From contig CM040103.1 in NCBI GenBank assembly GCA_022496805.1, forward strand, positions 1,568,001-1,632,000: a stretch of 64,000 nucleotides of DNA, given 5' to 3'. A model generated the notes under the pieces. That model ran no database searches. It worked only from the letters and a program-made list of their open reading frames with translations, and was not told the origin of the DNA. This DNA is from Pohlia nutans (taxonomy: Eukaryota > Streptophyta > Bryopsida > Bryales > Mniaceae). Below, one piece after another: positions 46,557 through 58,029 of this stretch (positions within the stretch are counted from its first letter, which is position 1; the number at the start of each line of letters is the position of its first letter). Position numbers and translations under genes: made by a program.

Positions 46557-48391
46557 CTATCCTCGGGTTCTCATGATAGTGATGGTACCATTGCCTTCAG
46601 TGGTGATCTTGGTGCAAGCCACAACAGCTTTACCAGATAGTCCTGACCCAGATTGAGCTGGGGACTTCTGGTCTTCCATTGGAGGCAGACGACGTGAGGG
46701 CCTTGGTGATGGACTCTTGATTCGCTGGTTTATGTCACTTAACGTAACATCACCATGAGCGCTATTTGGTTTCACCAAATTAAATGGATATGCAACAGGC
46801 GTAGCTTTAACCCGAAACCTTGTAAGCGGGCTTGGTCTCCACCCTGCAATACCAAGATGTATCAGAAGGAGGCCAAAAATGTGAAAAACGATCATGAACA
46901 TAGTCTTTTACAGCGAACTAAGTCTCTGAGAGGGATGTACCAGGAGTAGACCCTTTGGAAAAGGGTGTGAGGGGCCCTTGTAGAACCTCCCCTTCAGATG
47001 ATGGTGATGACTGTACGGACATACCTGCGGATGATTCAAACCCAATCTTAATCCTTCGGAATTATGCAATTTATCTGGGTTGATTTCTAGACTGAAGCAG
47101 ACAACTAGCAATGCAAGAAACAGAATCAATGTCCCAAATGCAGTACCTGATGCTTCACTGTGATTGGCACACCGCACCACAATCATCCTGCAGTACATGC
47201 ATGTCACAACATTATATTCCACGCCACAGAATCCATCTACTTCTGAGAGCTGATATGGTATGTAGAAGCAGCTAACTACAGACAAAGAGTGCAACGATAT
47301 ATTTCAATTCGTTACTTACGATTGATCAGATGGACTGTGGGGCTCCTTCTGCTCCAAGCACTTCGACAGCCATTTGTCGTCGGTACCCTTCCCAGCATCT
47401 TTGGGAGCTGCATTGAAGAGCACATACAGCACAACATGTTAATCGGAATCTTGGCTATGCAACAGTCACTGAGCAAGAGCACTCTATCAATCCATGTGAG
47501 GTGGATTTTGCTGACATACCATTCTTGGGGCACCAAATGTGACTTGGGGACGAAGGAGCCAACATCAGAAACTCATCAGTTTCAGATACTAATGAGCTCA
47601 CACAGCTCTGCAGACACATTCAGGGCGTCAGAACCGTTCTCTGAACAGCTACTAAATACGCAATTGGGAGGAACAACGGGTAATGAGATGTACCACAAAC
47701 GGTGGTTCGTTTGCAGCGGCAGATTCGAAAGCTGGAGAGGAGGCAGGTACGCACTCCTCAGCTGTACCGGAGAATTGTAGCATCCGGCGCCTCTTAACTC
47801 GTCCACAGTTCTCGACATCATAATTGGCAGGGCTGATGCTATCACTTTCTGTTGAAGTGAAAGGGACAGTCAGTGTACATCCCTGCAGATTCCTAATCTT
47901 TGCTAGAAATTATAATCAAGGGACGTCGCTGCAAAGGAAGAGCTCTTGATACCTTGACTACACTCGGCAAAATACGAAGGGCTTGATTCCCTATCATCCG
48001 CAATTGGTGGAGTTGAGGCGAATATTTCTTCATCGTTCTGAGTCAGATCATCCCAGAAGGACTTGACAATTTCTGCAACACAGTAATCAAGACAATCTGG
48101 CCTCAGCGGACACCCTACGAGTCTGACATGCTGCAAAAAGAACAAGCCTGAGTGGACGATTCTCGACATGTGTAAACTCAAAGCCACATAATTGACCATC
48201 TGCAGTGCTAACAAAGAGGATGGCAACCGCTTGCAAAACATCTGAACTGTAAAAAGACTCGCGTGCTGACCTATATGAGATTCTGAGTACAACTTGAACG
48301 GGTCTTCCGCCCAGAGCCAAGAATCAGGATTGTCTTTCGCAACAGTTTGGTTCTCGGTAGCATCAAGGTCATCAAACGGTGTAATGTCCAT
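46557..48391 (-). CDS. XRI1: XRI1 (X-ray induced transcript 1) homologue, 8 coding exons
   Basis: Exons on the minus strand: 48391-48271, 48072-47953, 47848-47694, 47607-47520, 47407-47320, 47187-47147, 47024-46941 and 46843-46557. All junctions are GT/AG and phases agree, giving 327 residues (Arabidopsis XRI1 is about 300). Diagnostic blocks: SWLWAEDP near the N-terminus, FWDDLTQNDEEIF, CGRVKRRRMLQF, VAYPFNLVKPNSAHGDVTL followed by SDINQRI, and the C-terminal VVACTKITTEGNGTITIMR-TRG. These match the plant XRI1 family in order. XRI1 is induced by ionising radiation and in Arabidopsis is needed for meiosis and fertility and reported to bind MND1, so a nuclear role in recombination repair is expected. 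The start is the first ATG after an in-frame TAA in the preceding spliced segment. The third exon's donor could instead be at 47751, shortening the protein by 19 residues, also in frame. Upstream, 48467-48435 looks like a 33-nt non-coding exon. Confidence 0.93.
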
Positions 48392-48434
48392 ATCTCGACT
48401 TCTGAAAGAGACGCCAGAAACTTAGATTCCTTAC

Positions 48435-48467
48435 CGGAACTTGAGATCCACCCGTCCACAAAATTAT
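48435..48467 (-). other. Candidate 5' UTR exon of XRI1
   Basis: 33 nt bounded by GTTCTGCAG and a GTAAGG donor, joining to the acceptor CTCTTTCAG at 48402. In the frame of the XRI1 ATG it opens with a stop, so it would be leader sequence. Inferred from splice signals only. Confidence 0.4.
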
Positions 48468-50480
48468 CTGCAGAACAATTCCAAGTCGATATTAGGTTAC
48501 GGCCATACACATGAAAATGCATACGCACATAAGGTATGATTGAACGACTGTAACGAGTTTGATAAGAGAACGGAAATGGGAAATGCAGGACCCTGGCGGT
48601 AGCGACAAATCGGTTCTCAATCGTGAGGCCTGAGGGAGCTCGTTAATTAGGAGGCCTTGCAGAGCAGAAGCTTTCAAACCTACCAGGAGGTGCTCGTGAC
48701 TCAGTACAAGGAACAGATCTGTAAGCATCGGTTCACGACAACAGCAGGAAGTGAAATTATCTGTGTTGCGCATCGTTAAGCATTCTCTCAAAACTTGGCT
48801 TGGAGACGTGACGGCGCGTGAATAATTCCCAAGAAGATGCAGAGAACAGACCTAAGCGCCGCTCTGTTGCTTAAGGAACAAGTATGCCGCTCATCGAGTC
48901 ACTCGGACGCTACATTTGGATATCCTCAACCACGAGAAGCGGTCGTGCCCCTTGAGTTACGCTCGAATCAAGAAGAGAGGCAAGGAGCAAGAATCTGAGG
49001 CTCATACCACAAGGGAGCCAATAGCGGATCGACAATCACTCTTTCCCCTAGTTCACGGCAACTCTGAAACTACTGGATCCTTCGGAAACCACTCGGAGCA
49101 AGATTGACACAACATTCGATACCTCATCAAAGGATTCAATACAAAGCTATCCTGCAAATAAGGTAAGAGAGAACTCGAGAATCACTCTTTCTCCTCCTAA
49201 TATATACACACGAAGCTACGTAGGCGTCAACTGAACACAATACAGAACCTAAAGGCTCAATCCGACAAGCAACAAGATCACCTCCAAAAGATCTCTCGAT
49301 AATCTAATTGCGCAAAGAAAGAACGAACTCGCACAATCTGAAAGAAGAGGAGGCCACCACAAACGTAAAGAAATCCAAACAGAGCACCACGGAATGTCAG
49401 AGACGAGCCGTCCTCTACAGCTCGTCCGAAAACCGACATTCATTCAATCACAAAACCAATCTCTCACATGTCAATCTCTCTCTCGTTAAAACAGTCCCTC
49501 TACACACCTCTCAGGTAACACAAGAGTCCGCAAACTCTAAACCACAGGATCCATCAACCGACCTGCACACAAGAGTCCTGCGACTCCTCACAACACCGCC
49601 ATCGTAGTCATCTTCCAATGCTTGCAAGAGCTTCTTCACACCAGCCTCGACCTCCAGGGCTATCACTTCGGGAAAAGATCTATCACTCGACACGAGACCA
49701 ATACACGACCTCAAGCACGATAAATCCTCTCATTCGGCAGCCTGAAACAATCGCTACACAAGACTATATGGGCTTCCTAAGCACGGGATCGGATGCCAAA
49801 CCAGGCATCCTCAACCCGTTGACGATTCATCCATCAGCAGCGACGAAATGCATCGCTCAAACGGCTCCAACAAATGGTTGCATAACCTTTCTCTGCCCAA
49901 AAACAGAGCTCCATTCTTCCCTCCTCGTTCAGTGGACATTCAAAGGAAGAAGACAGTGCAGGATCGCGGGACGGGTCGCGATGGAAACCCCGACATCAGC
50001 CCCGCCACCTCACCAAAAGGCCCTAATCCCGCGCTTTTGTGTTATCCGCTCTGCCCGAGCTCTCCCGCGGTTTCGAGTTCCCTTTTGGCCCAACGGAAAA
50101 TAACAGGCACCTACTCCCGCCATTGGAGCCCCTGCCATTGGCCCGCGGGGTCAATCCACATCATTGTTCATTCATCACGTCCAACGTGGACAGCCGAACT
50201 AATGAAAAACATTCCCGCGGGAGAACTCGGCCAGCGTGGCACAGTTTACTGTTGCCCATATCTTTCTAAATTTAATTCGTCTGTTGCCGTGGTGGCCCCC
50301 TCCTTTCTATATGGCACTTGGGGAAACGGGATCCAGCTTTGCATTGACACTGGAATCTGGGTGAGAAATCTAGGAATTTGGAAGAATTTGATACCTAATT
50401 AACTGGATTGTAAGGGATCTAGGAAATTAGAAGATTTTGATCCTTGATTAAGTGGCTTGTTACGAAGGCTTAGGGGAGCC
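48468..50480 (-). promoter_or_regulatory. Upstream region of XRI1, GC-richer
   Basis: 48500-50250 has higher GC and many chance open frames on both strands, as expected of a promoter and leader region. The longest (49848-50402 plus, 184 codons) has no recognisable domain. I cannot point to a TATA box or start site. Confidence 0.35.
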
Positions 50481-50722
50481 AGTGGCTGGCGCTCTTCATG
50501 TCCACTCATTCATTTGTTTTTATTCATGGCCGGCAAGTTCCTCCTCCTCTGTTGATTAGTTTATTGTTATTTATGAAGATTTCAGGCCTATTCTTTATTC
50601 CATTAGTGAACGCTCACATACTAAATGAAACCCCTCCTTGCATTGAATGCCGAACCCCACGTCATATGACTCATATTTCCGTTCAACATCTACAAACTTT
50701 AATAGTATCTAATGTAACTACG

Positions 50723-50795
50723 TTTAATAGTGTGTAGGTTTGATAGTGTATACAGGTTTAATAGTGTATATAGATTTAATAGTGTGTGTAGGTTC
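50723..50795 (+). repeat. ~18-bp tandem repeat, 4 units
   Basis: Units of the type GGTTTAATAGTGTRTAYA follow one another, translating by chance as repeated RFNSVY. Confidence 0.8.
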
Positions 50796-52698
50796 AGCCA
50801 CGTCATCTTGTGGTCATTCCCTCCTCTGAAGCTCTTTCATCTTTTCATATTGTCAGTCTCTGCTCTGTACTGTCCAATCAAATTGCATAAAATGCATGTT
50901 ACAGCCCAGGGCTTCTTTTTTTCATTTGTCATTTTGTTGCTGGGTGGCTCCAAAAATTTGGTTCTGGTGAAATTTGCTCAAAACTTACATTTGCTTTAAC
51001 CTTATTTTTGAAACTGAGGCTAAATGATTTCATTTTCTTCATGTATGCTTGGATCGAAAATAAAAATTGTGTAAATCTAGCCAAAACAAAGTGCCACTTC
51101 TGCAACCCAAGAGTTTGAGGTTTTCATTTGTTTTCTTTTTTGAGGCCTTTAGTACTGGACTGCTTGGAAATTACTGAACACAAATGTCATTTGAAGTTTT
51201 TTTTTTTTTTTCCTGGTTACCGTAAGCAAAGATTGGTTATGCCATCATTTCACATACAAGCATTCAGGCACACAGACAAGTTGTTATTTGGTGCACAATG
51301 CATTCTGTGAGCTAATGTAACTGCTCATCAATATGATTCCGAGCACCAATCAGACCATGAATGACAGTGACAAACACATCAAACATCATGTAAAGTGTGG
51401 CTCTGATAGTGTAGAGGGATTTCAATACGCAAGTCAACCGCAATGCAACTAAAGTTACAAATACCAAGGACTGTCTGCCTCATAAACGCAAAATCAACTA
51501 TTTGCTAATGAAGGAATGAACAAAATGTTAAATAAGGTCAGTACGAACACCACATTTCCATTGATTTAACCCACTGTATGCATGTATCCACTCCTTTTAC
51601 GGGATGTTTTTATGAAAAGATTTTTATATATCACTTCTATATGCTCTTTGGGACGGAAAATTTGCAAGTTATATGGATGTCACAATAAACCCCTCTACAT
51701 CAAGTTGCCCGTATGATTAGCAAGTCTGACAATGATATATCATTTGAGGATTTGTGTTGGAATACATGGCAATATGACATTAGTTTAAGATTGTGCAACT
51801 AGGTAGATTAAAAAAAGATTCCCATGTTTGTACAAATTTGGATTGTGTTAGTAATCATCACTCATTACTCAAATACCACGTACCAAATCAAGAATAGAAT
51901 ATCCAACATGTATATGGATAATTTTGTGTATTCAAAATTGTAACATGTTGAAGGTTCTATTTACCAAAATTAAAAATATATTCTTCAAAAAATGACTATC
52001 AAAATCTTGTAAAAAATCATGATAAAACTAGAATTTATTCATCTTCATTTGATGATCGTCCTTTAGAGGACTAGTGCAATGTGGACAAATTTGTAAAAAA
52101 TCATAATTTGCTTCAACAATAACTAGTGGCTACAACACAAGATTGACCAAGTGAACTCTTTTATGAAGTCTTTATTGATCATTGTTGAATGGCACAAATG
52201 CTTTTCAAAGGTCAACGGGGCTCTACTCCCAATTAAAGGTTCAATATTTAATGTGAATATCATTTACATTTTTTGTTCAAAACAAGGGGTACATGTTATT
52301 AAGTCCGAGGCTAGGCCATGGATTAGGCCTTATACTTGTTATCTCAGTAGTTGTATTCTTTCCGTTTTTTCATTGTTGGTTTTTTTCTTTGTTTAATCAA
52401 TTTATTTTGTTTTCTTACAATAGATTAAATTGTCTATTTGTTTCAATAAAATATAGTTGCACATGAGTAAATTCAGAATTAAAAGAGGACAATACCCTTG
52501 ACAATGTGATATTTCAACATCTATAATTTGAAAAGGTAGAGTTTTAAGATCGAAGAAATGGTGCTAAAAAGAAATATTGTTGGAATGACTATAGAGTGCC
52601 ATTTGTATTATTGGCTTTGAATTTGTATCATTGTTTCTGGAAACCATGCATCAATGTTCAATTTGAAAATTTAGGTGTTGATTTGAGGCATTGTTGAT
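50796..52698. other. No gene seen
   Basis: AT-rich with homopolymer runs (poly-T at 51200-51212). No recognisable element ends. Confidence 0.45.
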
Positions 52699-52876
52699 CT
52701 CGGGGGGGACACTTCTTGAGTATTTTGGGGACCCACGTGCGACGGTGGGGTATTTTTTGGGGGGCTATTTACCTCTTAGAAAGCATTTAAAGGACCCCTA
52801 CTATTACTTAAAGCAAAAAAATTACCCATGTTATCATATCTATTATTACTTATAATATGTAGGCCAAAGGAATATA

Positions 52877-53406
52877 TTAGAGGCTATTTTCTTTGTAAGG
52901 AAAAAAACTAACTAAAAAAATAATGAAAATACAAGTGACTAACAAATACCTTGTAGAAAAAAAGATCTGCTCCGAAATCAAAGTGGAATGACATTGATGC
53001 TTTAAAGAGCTGGTGACTCCCGATGTCACAATAGCCCTAGAGTTCACTAGATCAGGAACTGCACCTGCTTCACAACCGAGAGCACACTTTCCATCTTTGG
53101 GTAGGGCCTCACATCGCGTACCTACATTATCCAGGTGCTGGCGTTTGGAGGCTACCCCTGAAATCTCATTGCCCAATGGCAAAACAAAAACATCCGCAGG
53201 CATGTTGCTGAAAGAATCCATTTTCTGCAGAACTATGTTGCCTTCCTCCTTGTCCCTGAAGTCGAATGGCCATTCAACGCTGATTTCTCTTCTAAACGCA
53301 GCCTCAGTGATGCATAGGTTTCGTCCTCGGAAACCTTGACCTTGCTGTAGAAAGTTGGTTCTTCAAAGTCCTCCTCCATTGTCCACAGTTTAATTGTAGT
53401 GGCCAT
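52877..53406 (-). pseudogene. Frameshifted gene-like segment inside the hAT-like element
   Basis: From the ATG at 53406 the minus strand reads MATTIKLWTMEEDFEEPTFY, then SKVKVSEDETYASLRLRLEE. A neighbouring frame then carries on with VEWPFDFRDKEEGNIVLQKM and DSFSNMPADVFVLPLGNEIS, ending at 52877. The switch near 53290-53300 looks like a single frameshift. The composition is codon-like and GC-richer than the element's ends. I do not recognise the protein. It could be a captured host gene fragment or an element-encoded protein in decay. Confidence 0.55.
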
Positions 53407-53550
53407 GAATGAACTTTAGTAAACCCTATCCCAATCCTTAAACCATAAGGAACTAACAAAAAACGCATGGAACCCCAACCGCAAACGAGTGATGGCAAAT
53501 GAGCTCACGCAAATGCCTTGAACTGAAACCCTAAAACATCATATCCCTCT

Positions 53551-53656
53551 ACGAAGAAGAAACGCGCGAACTACGAGAACCTCGGCACCTTGATCCCTCC
53601 ACGAAGAAACGCGCAAACTTCGAGTACCTTGTCACCTAGGAAGAAACGCGGGAACT
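53551..53656 (+). repeat. Three imperfect ~45-bp tandem units
   Basis: Each unit contains GAAGAAACGCG followed by a CGAGTACC/CGAGAACC word. They lie just upstream of the reading frame in the hAT-like element, where a leader would be. Confidence 0.7.
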
Positions 53657-53936
53657 GACATTTTCCTCTAGCCGTTACAGTTATGCTTGGGGTGATCATA
53701 CTTGTTGCCATTGAACATACTAATTTTTTTTCCTAGGATCCCATTCTTTTGCCCCTAATTTATATCTACCTAAATTTTAATGGATCATATTTTCCGGTTC
53801 CCTATGTTACTTATAAAGGACATGCCACTTTCAATGTCCCCTAATTTATATATAAATTTCTTATAAATTTTACCTAAGATTATTTAAATGTACCCTAAAT
53901 TCCGCCGCACGTAGGTTATTAAAAAACGGGAAGTGT

Positions 53937-53958
53937 CCCCCCCCCCCCCCCCCCCCCC
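53937..53958 (+). repeat. Poly-C run of about 22
   Basis: Uninterrupted C run within the right terminal repeat of the hAT-like element; the matching G run in the left end is only 7. Confidence 0.9.
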
Positions 53959-53969
53959 GAGTTGTTGAT

Positions 53970-54838
53970 GTTGTCCTACATGTGGCCATTTGTATTCTAT
54001 GTCTTGTGAAAAAGGTGTGTGAATACTTGACAATTTAGACTATGAGCAAGTAGTAAGGCAGCCTTACCCAATACCAACACTAGAAGAAATGCGGATTTTA
54101 CGATTACAAGTATATGACTCAACTAGTGCAAAAACTACCCTGTAATGATTGTCATTAATCATTATGGATTAATTTGAGTCGTATACTTGTAGTCGTAGAA
54201 TCCCACATTTCTTTTCATGCGATCACAAATCCAGTTATGCTCAAATGTACAACGTACATTTATTCTTAAATGAAAACCTAGGGAGACAATATATGTTTTA
54301 ACTTCTAAGTGGCAAAACAACTAGACATGTATTGTAGTTTTACATTCTAACTCTAGAATCAATGTCATGCCTTCATTTCAACCAAAATTGGATCGATGGA
54401 TGTTATTGAATCAAGCTACCTTATCCAAAACTAGCAACTCTTGAAACAAGGCAAGTTGAGTATCGTACTTGCCCGAACGTAAGGGTCGACATGTCAAACC
54501 AAATTATTAATTATTTTAGAAAAATACTTTTCAACAAAACCAAGTTATGTGAATATTTTAAGAGATCCTCTTTTTCACCATACAAAATAAAATTATATAT
54601 ATATATATATATATATTTCTAAAGAAATAATTTCTTAAATACTTAAGCTTCTCTTTTTATAATTATATTTTGCCAATCTTGATGACCAAATACAGTAATG
54701 TTGAGATTAACCTCAGGCAATGAGTGAAGAGTGTGGATGGCCATTGCCCTCCTCCATTACTTGAGTAAGGGATCTAAGTTTTTTACGTGCAATGACCTCG
54801 ATGACACTAAAATAAATTTTCACATGATAACTTTTTAA
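53970..54838. other. No gene seen; (AT)n microsatellite
   Basis: 54594-54616 is an (AT)n run. 54089-54215 contains an inverted pair around GGATTTTACGATTACAAGTA / TACTTGTAGTCGTAGAATCC, possibly a small foldback. Confidence 0.5.
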
Positions 54839-55840
54839 CTCCGCTGAACGTCCTCACTCCACTTCAAATTTGGCAATTTTGTGAAGATGAATTTAAAATG
54901 CAACTAAGAGCGGTATTTGGAACTCGATGTATAAATAAAAGTTGTACATAGTAAATTTTAGATTCTATCTATATGGTTTGGTCTACAATTGCTATCACCG
55001 ATATTTTGTATAAATTTTGAAACTTGAAATTCAAAATGATTTTGTACTCAATTAAAAAAAGATATTTGTAATTCAATTACAAATAAGATATTGAAAATAG
55101 AGTTAACCGAAAAGAAGGACAAATTCATGTTATGTAAGGTGAGTAGAAGGTGAGTCAAGGGCAAGGAAGTTGACTGGTACAGTTGCCACATAATCCAAAG
55201 ATAGAATACATGTTGAACTAGTTTTTCTATCAAAAAGACTGCAAAACTAGTCCTAAGAGGAGTTTGGTGTCATATGCATGCATTGGTTAACTAATGCGGC
55301 TTGCAAGCTTCTTTCTTGGCCATCCACCTTTTCTACTAACTACATAATTTTGCCTATTATAAGATTACAACAACCTTGAAGTTCAGGAAAAGTGAAGTTT
55401 TCAATATGAGTTTTCATTTTGGCTACACTCGCGGAGAGCATAGACTTCCATTCCTTAAAATTTTGGGGGGTCAAAACTAAGGTTTTGATTTCAGTTAACT
55501 CAATTTCATGAATGACATTTGTTGTGATGGGTTGAAATGTAATACTCCAAGTGTAATGATCTATGTAGATTTTTTTGGTTGCTTAATTTTATGAGTTTAT
55601 TTTTTCAAGAGCACATTTAGACGAATTTTTTTGAAGTATTTGGTGGATCACTCCAACATGAAAAAGGCATAAAATTTTCACAAAACATCCTCTTTCTAAA
55701 ATTGAATCACACATGCATGAAGCTCTTTTGCCATAAAATTTTGTTGTATTTTTCTTCCTTGCAAAAAGTTTATGATGGATGAGAAAACGTGGATAAATCC
55801 GTACATCGTCCAAAAAAATGGAAGGTTGGTGCTTTAGAGG
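54839..55840 (+). mobile_element. TTAA-flanked family B element with a nested insertion
   Basis: Left flank TTAA at 54835-54838 and a decayed left end CTCCGCTGAACGTCC; right end GCTTTAGAGG with TTAA at 55841-55844. The family B body is interrupted at about 55091-55499 by DNA bounded by GAGTTAACCGAAA and TTTCAGTTAACTC, absent from other family B copies. Confidence 0.75.
55091..55499 (+). mobile_element. Nested ~410-bp insertion with GAGTTAACYGAAA ends
   Basis: Imperfect terminal inverted repeats of 13 bp and absence from the family B copies at 3265, 60390 and 62860 show it is an insertion. No target duplication could be fixed and no reading frame is intact. The class is unknown. Confidence 0.55.
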
Positions 55841-56132
55841 TTAAAAGTTACCAAAATTAGTGAGCCCAGCTGGGCAATAATGGAAATGCAATATTGCAGA
55901 GCTCCTGCAGTTTGCCACGGATTAGAAGAGAGCCTGGTGTACTAAAGTCTTTTCAAACAACATGATGTGAAGACCAGAATGAGCCACTCTCATTGCCTGT
56001 ACATACCTGAGTGCGTAATTAAACATTTGGTGATATGTCTTAATTCAAGCATTTCTGTACAGAGCGAAACTGTTTCAATTTTTAAGAGATGGGGACATAC
56101 AAATCTTAACATGAAATAAGAAAAAAAATTAA

Positions 56133-56360
56133 CCCCTAAAGAACCAACAAGCCCAAATGGGGTCTTATTTATTTATTCTTGCATTTTCGGTAGCTCCTAT
56201 GTGAACTTCCTTTTGTTCACATTTGTTTGTTCTTTCACCAATATATGCAATGTTTTTCATTGATTGCGGTACTGCAAATTTGGTCTAGATTATATTTTTC
56301 ACAATATAATTGATTGAATTTATCATTTGAAAACCCAACAAATCCTTGGTCTTTTAGGGG
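56133..56360 (+). mobile_element. TTAA-flanked MITE, 228 bp, CCCCTAAAGAACCAA ends
   Basis: Ends CCCCTAAAGAACCAACAAGC and CCTTGGTCTTTTAGGGG with TTAA on both sides (56129-56132, 56361-56364). A related copy covers about 63690-63890 and another begins at about 63892. Confidence 0.87.
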
Positions 56361-56379
56361 TTAACAAGTAGGAACAACT

Positions 56380-57030
56380 ATTATCTCCCTAGTTCACCCT
56401 GCAAGTTAAGTGTTAATTCTTAATGAACGCACAAAACCCCTCGAGCATCTTCGCAAGAGAATCTTAAGCATAACTTTTTCTTCGGTTAATCCAATTCGAC
56501 TCGGAGGGGATTAAACTGTAGTTGCGAGGAGTGTTGTGGCTGTGGACTCAATTGCCACATGAATTCAAGAGAATTGGGTTTGTGGGAGGGACGAAGTATG
56601 CGAAAGGAAACCCTAAACCTCTACCTGCAGAAGGGTTTGATAGAGAACTCAAATTTTTGTCTTCAGGGCACAAATACTTTTTGAGAAAACAAATAGAGAA
56701 ATAACGCAAGATATGAAAAAAGAGGAGCCGTATGATGGGCAACTATCACGTACGGTTCTATGGGGGGAGGTGCGCATCGTGAGTACCTTCTTGTTGCCGT
56801 GAAGGGAAATATGAAAATAACCCCCTATCCGACCTCATTCTTAAGGATTAGGACCGGGAAGCTACAAAGAGGAGAGGATCGTGAAGTTTTCAAGAACCAC
56901 CTTTTCCCAACTCCATTTGGAACAAAGGACAGAGAATTAATGATGTCTGGATGGGAGGAAGTTGATTTAGAATCCTTTAGGCTGTCTTTTGATAATACAT
57001 GTTTAATTAAGGATTAAGCATTAACTGCAT
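56380..57030 (+). other. Organelle-derived insert (NUMT/NUPT candidate) with group II intron 3' end
   Basis: Less AT-rich than its surroundings and containing a canonical group II intron domain V (56725-56758). An open stretch before it encodes FKRIGFVGGTKYAKGNPKPL, and one after it encodes NHLFPTPFGTKDRELMMSGW. I do not recognise either as a named organelle gene. The likeliest explanation is a transferred piece of mitochondrial or plastid DNA; its exact limits are not visible. Confidence 0.55.
56725..56758 (+). ncRNA. Group II intron domain V
   Basis: 34 nt that fold exactly as domain V: an 8-bp lower stem GAGCCGTA/TACGGTTC, a 2-nt CG bulge, a 6-bp upper stem TGATGG/CTATCA and a GCAA tetraloop of the GNRA type. 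The catalytic AGC triad is present. A domain VI-like hairpin (GGAGGT..ACCTTC) with a possible branch A follows at about 56764-56792. In nuclear DNA it is presumably inert. Confidence 0.85.
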
Positions 57031-57119
57031 GCAAAAATTATAGTGTCTTTTGACAAGATACTTTTGTTGCACACTTTGCAGTGCCATTACCTTTGATGTG
57101 AAGCAATGAAGACTCTTGA

Positions 57120-57877
57120 CCCTTCAACGCCCAGGTCAGTTTCCACGAAACTTATTTTTCAAAAGGTGCAACTGGATCGGTGGAATTTTTGCACAAAGGG
57201 ATTCCTTAAAAAAAATCCAACCATTCTAAAGTATACTTCATTTTCACGCATTCTATTAAAAGCTCGTGTAGATTTGACCGTTCATTTGCAAGATTATGTC
57301 CTGTATTCTTAATCAAACTTGCACTGCCATTGAGTGCGTACACAAAATTTTCTATGTTGAACTTCATTCCGAGATTTTAATAAAAAAATATTTAAAAAAA
57401 AACTTAGACATGACTCGCAGTTTAAATACCTTCTGATAACAATTTTCCATACCACCTTTTAATGGTTATTCAATTTTAAAAAAAAATCAAAGTTCGCACA
57501 TGAGTTACATATACTTTTTTTGAAATAGGTTTATACGTTAAATATAAAAGGAGTTGGTACATTGATCAAAGATTGGAATACATACAATAATGGAACATAT
57601 ACAAGAGAACACAATTTAAGAAAAATGAGATGACAAACTTTCAAACACAAGGAATAATGCACAATACATGTGCTATATTTGTAAGTATTTGTTGTATTTT
57701 GAGGTATTTTGATAGCTTCACAACTCCGAATCAAAAAAATTCTATTTGCATAAGATGCACATTGTAAACCCCCTCCTTTGTTCTTTAGGCAACTAAGTCC
57801 CATTTACAACAAATGTGGAGCTATATCAAGAAAATACCAAGCACCTCCAAATATTGGTCTCTTGGGGCACTAAAGGG
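57120..57877 (-). mobile_element. MITE with CCCTT ends at a TTGA target, 758 bp
   Basis: Ends CCCTTCAACGCCCAGG and CTTGGGGCACTAAAGGG, with TTGA on both sides (57116-57119, 57878-57881). The interior is an inverted relative of 22095-22893, which sits at TTAA. Identical non-canonical flanks suggest true insertion at TTGA. Confidence 0.75.
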
Positions 57878-57881
57878 TTGA

Positions 57882-57974
57882 GGTAAAGGGACTTAATTCC
57901 AACCCTTTAAGAAATTTCGACCATACAAATCGATAGAATAAACATGGATATGTTTGCAACACAGAAGAATATGA

Positions 57975-58029
<55 letters not shown>

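Larger units (their letters stand above)
52699..53961 (-). mobile_element. hAT-like element, 8-bp TSD, carrying a broken reading frame
   Basis: Left end CTCGGGGGGGACACTTC and right end GAAGTGTCCCC..CCGAG, between two copies of TTGTTGAT (52691-52698, 53962-53969). Beyond the tip the ends still match for about 50 bp (CCCACGTGCGACGGTGG against CCGCCGCACGTAGG). The run of G in the left end is 7 long, that of C in the right end about 22. An 8-bp duplication fits hAT (or P) elements. The interior includes gene-like DNA at 52980-53410 and short tandem repeats at 53551-53656. Confidence 0.8.

Noticed and set aside
47289..47780. 163-codon plus-strand frame
   Set aside because: Runs antisense across XRI1 exons and introns; the minus-strand exons have homology and proper splice sites.
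49848..50402. 184-codon plus-strand frame upstream of XRI1
   Set aside because: No recognisable domain, overlaps other equally long frames; explained by higher GC of a promoter region.
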